NCBI GenBank assembly: GCA_037968835.1
Contig: JBBKWG010000127.1
Span: 1 to 17,726 of the forward strand
Direction: 5' to 3'
DNA: 17,726 nucleotides
Origin: JBBKWG01 sp037968835
Lineage (GTDB): Bacteria > Pseudomonadota > Alphaproteobacteria > Rhodobacterales > Rhodobacteraceae
Below, one piece after another: positions 14,891-17,726 of this stretch. The translations under genes and the position numbers were made by a program. Below the pieces are notes generated by a model. The model did no database searches, had not been told where the DNA came from, and saw only the letters and a list, made by a program, of their open reading frames with translations. Each line of letters begins with the position of its first letter. Position 1 is the stretch's first letter.

Positions 14891-15439
14891 TCAGTTCATC
14901 ATCGGGATCGCTGAATCGGTCGTGAACAGGTAGTCCTCCTCGCCGGAATGGCAGGCGATGCAGCCCTGATCCGCACCCTTGGCAACTCGACCGGCCAGCA
15001 TCATCCCGTCGGGGTTCTGATCGAGCGTGCCGTCGGGCAGGTATTTCACCCAGAACCAGTTCTGGTTGTCCGCGTCATATCCCTCCTCGCGGCGAAACAT
15101 CACTGTCAGGGCGGCCAGATGCCCGGCGGGATCGCCGATCACTTCGTCGCTTGTCACCCCCGCCGGACCGTAGTTGCGCTTGACCACAAGCGTGCCGGTG
15201 TGTCCGTCAACGGTCGCCTCGGTGTAGAATGTTTCAAGCATCGCGCCGTGGGGATCGACACCTGCATAAGGGAAACCGTAAAGCGCGTTTTCGCCCGAAA
15301 GGCGCGATTCCTGCATCACCTCCCAAAGCAGACCAGCGTATTCCGCATCGGCGTCGGTGCCGAACTCCTGAGCATGGACGCTTCCCGCGAGCAACATAGC
15401 GGCGAGCAAAGTTGCCGATCCGGCAGACGATCTCTTCAT
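14891..15439 (-). CDS. Periplasmic cytochrome P460-like c-type haem protein
   Basis: This is a 182-residue exported protein. The start was set at the ATG at 15439, not the in-frame ATGs at 15454 and 15460, because GGAGG sits five bases before it and the signal peptide then begins MKRSS with a hydrophobic core and AHA-like cleavage (GSVHA|QE, about residue 23). The mature part holds a single haem c motif CIACH at 160-164, close to the C-terminus, followed by EEDYLFT. The upstream blocks GTLVVKRNYGP and NWFWVKYLPDGTLDQNPDG precede AGRVAKGADQGC. A C-terminal CxxCH followed by an aromatic-Phe-Thr segment is the layout of cytochrome P460 family proteins, some of which oxidise hydroxylamine or bind NO. 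Whether the lysine-haem crosslink of true P460 is present cannot be decided. The gene stands alone between a terminator and a divergent gene. Confidence 0.68.
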   Translation of the reverse strand: MKRSSAGSATLLAAMLLAGSVHAQEFGTDADAEYAGLLWEVMQESRLSGENALYGFPYAGVDPHGAMLETFYTEATVDGHTGTLVVKRNYGPAGVTSDEVIGDPAGHLAALTVMFRREEGYDADNQNWFWVKYLPDGTLDQNPDGMMLAGRVAKGADQGCIACHSGEEDYLFTTDSAIPMMN

Positions 15440-15444
15440 GGTAT

Positions 15445-15449
15445 CCTCC
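15445..15449 (-). promoter_or_regulatory. Ribosome binding site fixing the P460-like start
   Basis: GGAGG on the minus strand lies five bases before the ATG at 15439. The alternative in-frame ATGs at 15454 and 15460 lie upstream of this site and have no comparable site of their own. Confidence 0.75.
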
Positions 15450-15531
15450 CTCATTTTCATTGTCGGGAGATCCTACCTCAGATCCGGGCCTGCGGCGTTC
15501 ACACTTGCCTCGCGCCGCCTTCACCTTAAAG

Positions 15532-15555
15532 TGCGGTCATTGTGACTGGACCGCA
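15532..15555. repeat. Inverted repeat TGCGGTC-N10-GACCGCA
   Basis: TGCGGTC (15532-15538) and GACCGCA (15549-15555) are perfect 7-bp inverted repeats separated by 10 bp. They lie in the divergent gap between the P460-like gene and the small secreted protein gene. The spacing would suit an operator bound by a dimeric regulator or a small hairpin in the mRNA leader. No T-run follows, so a terminator is unlikely. Confidence 0.45.
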
Positions 15556-15581
15556 TCGACGCGCCGACGCAGGCTGACCAC

Positions 15582-15896
15582 ATGCGCTTTGTCATCCCCC
15601 TCGCTTTCGCCCTGTTGATCCCGCTTCCGGCACTGGCTGACGCGCATTCGGTATGCGTGGAAAACGGAACTGCCGAGACATGGATTTTCGTGGCGGACGC
15701 AGATGATGGCGAACGGATGGTCGAAACCCTGACGCCCGGCGCTCAGCTTTGTTCGCAAGGTCTCGAAGCGGGAACCGTCGCTGCTTTCGTTCACGCCGAT
15801 GACCTCGAAGGCTGCTCGCGGCGCGTGCCGGCAGGTGCGGTCGAACGGCTTGAGGCGTTTCCCGGCACCGATCTCTGCGAGTGGGCGCGGCAATAG
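15582..15896 (+). CDS. Small secreted four-cysteine protein, function unknown
   Basis: This is a 104-residue protein with a clear signal peptide (MRFVIPLAFALLIPLPALA, cleavage near residue 19-21). The mature part is acidic and carries exactly four cysteines, at 25, 57, 78 and 99. This suggests two disulfide bonds and a folded periplasmic domain of about 80 residues. The reading frame follows through a WIFVADADDGERMVETL strand-like segment and repeated LC/GC positions. I do not recognise a named family. It is divergent from the P460-like gene, with a palindrome between them, and is followed after 49 bp by the membrane protein gene, probably in the same transcript. No haem or metal motif is visible. 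Confidence 0.72.
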   Translation: MRFVIPLAFALLIPLPALADAHSVCVENGTAETWIFVADADDGERMVETLTPGAQLCSQGLEAGTVAAFVHADDLEGCSRRVPAGAVERLEAFPGTDLCEWARQ

Positions 15897-15945
15897 CGCA
15901 AGCGCACTGGACGTAGAACACCGGCGCGGTCATTGTCATGCCACG

Positions 15946-16623
15946 ATGAGTGATGAAACCGATCTTCCCCCGGTCTGGCTTGGATTTGTTCGCCTTGCCG
16001 CGCGCATCGCCATCGTCGTCCTGGCGGTCGTATTGATCCACAACGTCATGGATTGGGCGATCCTCAAGGCCGACCAATCGCAGAACATGCCGCTGATGCT
16101 GAGCGTTCTTGGCCTGTTGCTGTTGAGCTATGCGCTGCTTCTGGCGGTGCCGTTCGTGCCCGGCATCGAAATCGGGCTGAGCCTTCTGATCCTTCGCGGC
16201 TCCGAAGTGGCACCCTTCGTCTATATCGCCACGGTCCTGGGGCTGGCGCTGGCATTTCTTGTCGGGCGCTTTCTGCCCCATGCCTGGCTCCACGGTGTGT
16301 TCGCCGACCTGCGAATGGTGCGCGCCTGTCGTCTGATCGAAAAGCTGGAACCGATGGACCGCAAAAAGCGACTGGCCCATCTCACGACGGGCCTGCCCGG
16401 CTGGATGGTTCCGATCGCCGGCACCGGTCGCTATCTCATTCTGGCGGTCTTGCTGAACGTGCCGGGCAATGCGCTGGTTGGTGGCGGCGGCGGCATCGCG
16501 CTTGCGTCCGGATTCAGCCGCCTGTTTCGTCCCTGGCTGTCGATCCTCGTGATCGCAGCGGCGGTGCTTCCGGTGCCACTAGGCGTCTGGCTTTACGGCG
16601 CCGAGGTGTTGCGCGACCCCTGA
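15946..16623 (+). CDS. Polytopic membrane protein, possibly VTT/DedA (TVP38/TMEM64-like) fold
   Basis: This is a 225-residue integral membrane protein. The start is placed at ATG 15946 (MSDETDLPPVW), because a frame open further upstream would run antiparallel to the end of the preceding gene and adds no recognisable sequence. Hydrophobic segments are at about 15-35, 48-65, 70-105, 160-180 and 195-220. The stretch VPFVPGIEIGLSLLI followed by ATVLGLALAFLVGRFLP resembles the PxxPG and LGxxLxFxxGR pattern of VTT-domain proteins. A glycine-rich LNVPGNALVGGGGGIALA reentrant-type loop comes later. VTT proteins are lipid scramblases or membrane-homeostasis factors, and this placement is tentative. 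The 3' end overlaps the convergent small membrane protein gene by 31 bp. Confidence 0.75.
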   Translation: MSDETDLPPVWLGFVRLAARIAIVVLAVVLIHNVMDWAILKADQSQNMPLMLSVLGLLLLSYALLLAVPFVPGIEIGLSLLILRGSEVAPFVYIATVLGLALAFLVGRFLPHAWLHGVFADLRMVRACRLIEKLEPMDRKKRLAHLTTGLPGWMVPIAGTGRYLILAVLLNVPGNALVGGGGGIALASGFSRLFRPWLSILVIAAAVLPVPLGVWLYGAEVLRDP

Positions 16624-16886
16624 TCGCCATGCCCGCGTCCGAAAATCAGCCACAGCACGGTGAGTGTCATCAGGTAGACCGCGCCGAAAGGCACCGCGAG
16701 GTTCAGAACGACCGCCGAAAGCAGCGTGTCGAATATCCCCGTCAGAAGCGACAGGCACACCGCGCTGGCGATGAACGGCGCGGGCAGGAACGCGGCAATG
16801 CGCCAACGCCCTTCAAGATGGACCAGCAGCGACCACTGAGCCGCCACATAGAGCACGGCAATCATGGTCAGAATATCGGACAACAT
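16593..16886 (-). CDS. Small three-helix membrane protein, function unknown
   Basis: This is a 97-residue hydrophobic protein read from the ATG at 16886, chosen because GGGGAGG lies eight bases upstream; the frame is open to 16937 without such a site. Three transmembrane segments are apparent: about 4-22 (ILTMIAVLYVAAQWSLL), 29-52 (IAAFLPAPFIASAVCLSLLTG) and 56-83 (LLSAVVLNLAVPFGAVYLMTLTVLWLIF). A short polar tail with Gly/Asp/Arg follows. No charged residue lies inside the helices, so no transporter mechanism is suggested. I do not recognise the family. It is divergent from the RamA-like gene and overlaps the preceding convergent gene by 31 bp. Confidence 0.7.
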   Translation of the reverse strand: MLSDILTMIAVLYVAAQWSLLVHLEGRWRIAAFLPAPFIASAVCLSLLTGIFDTLLSAVVLNLAVPFGAVYLMTLTVLWLIFGRGHGDQGSRNTSAP

Positions 16887-16894
16887 CGGGCAAA

Positions 16895-16899
16895 CCTCC
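16895..16899 (-). promoter_or_regulatory. Ribosome binding site fixing the three-helix protein start
   Basis: GGAGG on the minus strand lies eight bases upstream of the ATG at 16886. It supports that start over the in-frame ATG at 16937. Confidence 0.7.
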
Positions 16900-17049
16900 C
16901 CGGAACCAACTACACAAATCCAACCATCGCTTCCCATTCGGGCGTTTTGAGGATGCTGGCATGACGTTTCGAGGTCGAAATCTGGCGCTTGCGGGCTTTC
17001 CTCGCCTTTTCAATGCGCTAATGTGACCCGCGGACAGAGCAGGACTTCC

Positions 17050-17726
17050 ATGACTGATACGGCATTGGTGATTTTCACGCCCTCCGGCAAACGGGGGCAT
17101 TTTGCGGTTGGGACGCCGGTTCTGACGGCTGCGCGTCAACTTGGCGTCGATCTCGATTCGGTCTGCGGCGGACGCGGGATCTGTTCGAAATGCCAGGTCA
17201 CGCCCAGCTTCGGCCAGTTCCCCAAACACGGCGTCACCGTCGCGGAAGATGCACTTTCCGATTGGAACGCGGTCGAGGAACGCTACAAATCCATTCGCGG
17301 CCTGATCGACGGTCGCAGGCTTGGCTGTCAGGCCACGGTCCAGGGCGACGTCGTGATCGACGTGCCGCGCGAAAGCCAGGTGCACAAGCAGGTGGTGCGC
17401 AAGGCGGCCTCGGCGCGCAGCATCACGATGAACCCGGCGACACGGCTTTACTATGTCGAGGTGCGCGAACCCGACATGCAGGATCCATCGGGCGATTTGC
17501 AACGCCTTGAGGAAGCTCTGAAACGCGACTGGGACATTGGCAGTATCGACGTGCCCCTGCCCGTTCTGCGCAAACTTCAGCCGGTCCTGCGCAAGGGCAA
17601 GTGGTCGGTGACGGTCGCGCTCTGGAAGGACCACAAGGCGGCGCGTCATGCGTTGATCGACATCTGGCCCGGATATTACGAGGGTAGGCTTTTCGGGCTG
17701 GCGATTGATCTGGGGTCGACCACGAT
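17050..17726 (+). CDS. RamA-like corrinoid-activating 2Fe-2S/ASKHA protein (truncated by window edge)
   Basis: 225 codons are visible from the ATG at 17050 (AGGA upstream); the C-terminal part is outside the window. The first about 100 residues form a plant-type 2Fe-2S ferredoxin domain with ligands Cys39, Cys45 and Cys48 (VCGGRGICSKC) and Cys93 (LGCQA). A linker domain follows with ATRLYYVEV and LPVLRKLQPVLR. The sequence stops just inside the ATPase-like domain at LAIDLGSTT, a phosphate-binding loop of the ASKHA fold (DUF4445). Proteins of this build use reduced iron-sulfur clusters and ATP to return inactive Co(II) corrinoid proteins to Co(I). Together with the folate:corrinoid methyltransferase upstream, this implies a corrinoid-dependent methyl transfer system. 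The gene is separated from the folate operon by four apparently unrelated genes and must have its own promoter in 16887-17049. Confidence 0.92.
   Translation, partial: MTDTALVIFTPSGKRGHFAVGTPVLTAARQLGVDLDSVCGGRGICSKCQVTPSFGQFPKHGVTVAEDALSDWNAVEERYKSIRGLIDGRRLGCQATVQGDVVIDVPRESQVHKQVVRKAASARSITMNPATRLYYVEVREPDMQDPSGDLQRLEEALKRDWDIGSIDVPLPVLRKLQPVLRKGKWSVTVALWKDHKAARHALIDIWPGYYEGRLFGLAIDLGSTT

Noticed and set aside
16961..17026. A 21-codon ORF upstream of the RamA-like gene
   Set aside because: A GAGGA precedes it, but the peptide has no notable feature, it ends 23 bp before the gene without overlap, and short frames of this size are frequent by chance.
1..17726. CRISPR array, insertion sequence or prophage content
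   Set aside because: No regularly spaced repeats, transposase motifs, terminal inverted repeats or phage genes were found on either strand.

Overview
The window looks like chromosome of an alphaproteobacterium of the Rhodobacterales (Roseobacter-type). The reasons are uniformly GC-rich coding sequence, the form of the Kdo genes (a CRNGTERCAEA-type KdsB and a Cys-type KdsA), a 68-residue DUF6356-like protein, and a folate/corrinoid gene set typical of that order. No transposase, integrase, phage gene or CRISPR array was seen, and codon usage looks even throughout.

Left part, minus strand (about 1-4433): a lipopolysaccharide inner-core operon runs kdsB -> kdsA -> kdsD -> waaA (cut by the window edge). 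Its genes overlap by 4 bp or are separated by 4 bp. Together they isomerise ribulose-5-P to arabinose-5-P (KdsD), condense it with PEP (KdsA), activate Kdo with CTP (KdsB) and transfer it to lipid A (WaaA). The Kdo8P phosphatase is not in the window. Just upstream is a separate three-gene catabolic operon, hyuA -> hyuB -> FAD amine-oxidase-like (8230-3216). It is closed by a strong hairpin terminator that leaves only about 40 bp before kdsB.

Middle (8326-12323): a CCA-encoding tRNA-Leu(UAA), a secreted TPR protein, a rhomboid protease, an SMR-type small membrane transporter, an Lrp/AsnC regulator, a DUF6356-like small protein and a Ppx/GppA phosphatase. This is ordinary chromosomal content with frequent strand switches.

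Right part, plus strand (12488-14881): a one-carbon operon encodes a 98-residue protein of the misnamed 'virulence factor' family, a divergent methylenetetrahydrofolate reductase-like protein, and a stand-alone methyltetrahydrofolate:corrinoid methyltransferase (pterin-binding) protein. A bidirectional terminator ends it. A possible 18-codon leader ORF precedes it. About 2.2 kb downstream, and running off the edge, is a RamA-like protein (2Fe-2S ferredoxin domain plus the start of an ASKHA ATPase domain) of the kind that reductively reactivates corrinoid proteins. The most interesting reading is that these are parts of a 'split' cobalamin methionine synthase, or of a related corrinoid methyltransferase system. 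The homocysteine-methyltransferase and B12-binding parts would then lie elsewhere.

Between the terminator and the RamA-like gene lie a secreted cytochrome P460-like c-type haem protein (minus), a small secreted four-cysteine protein (plus), a VTT/DedA-like membrane protein (plus) and a small three-helix membrane protein (minus). None has an obvious link to one-carbon metabolism. All functions are inferred from sequence recognition by eye; no search was run.
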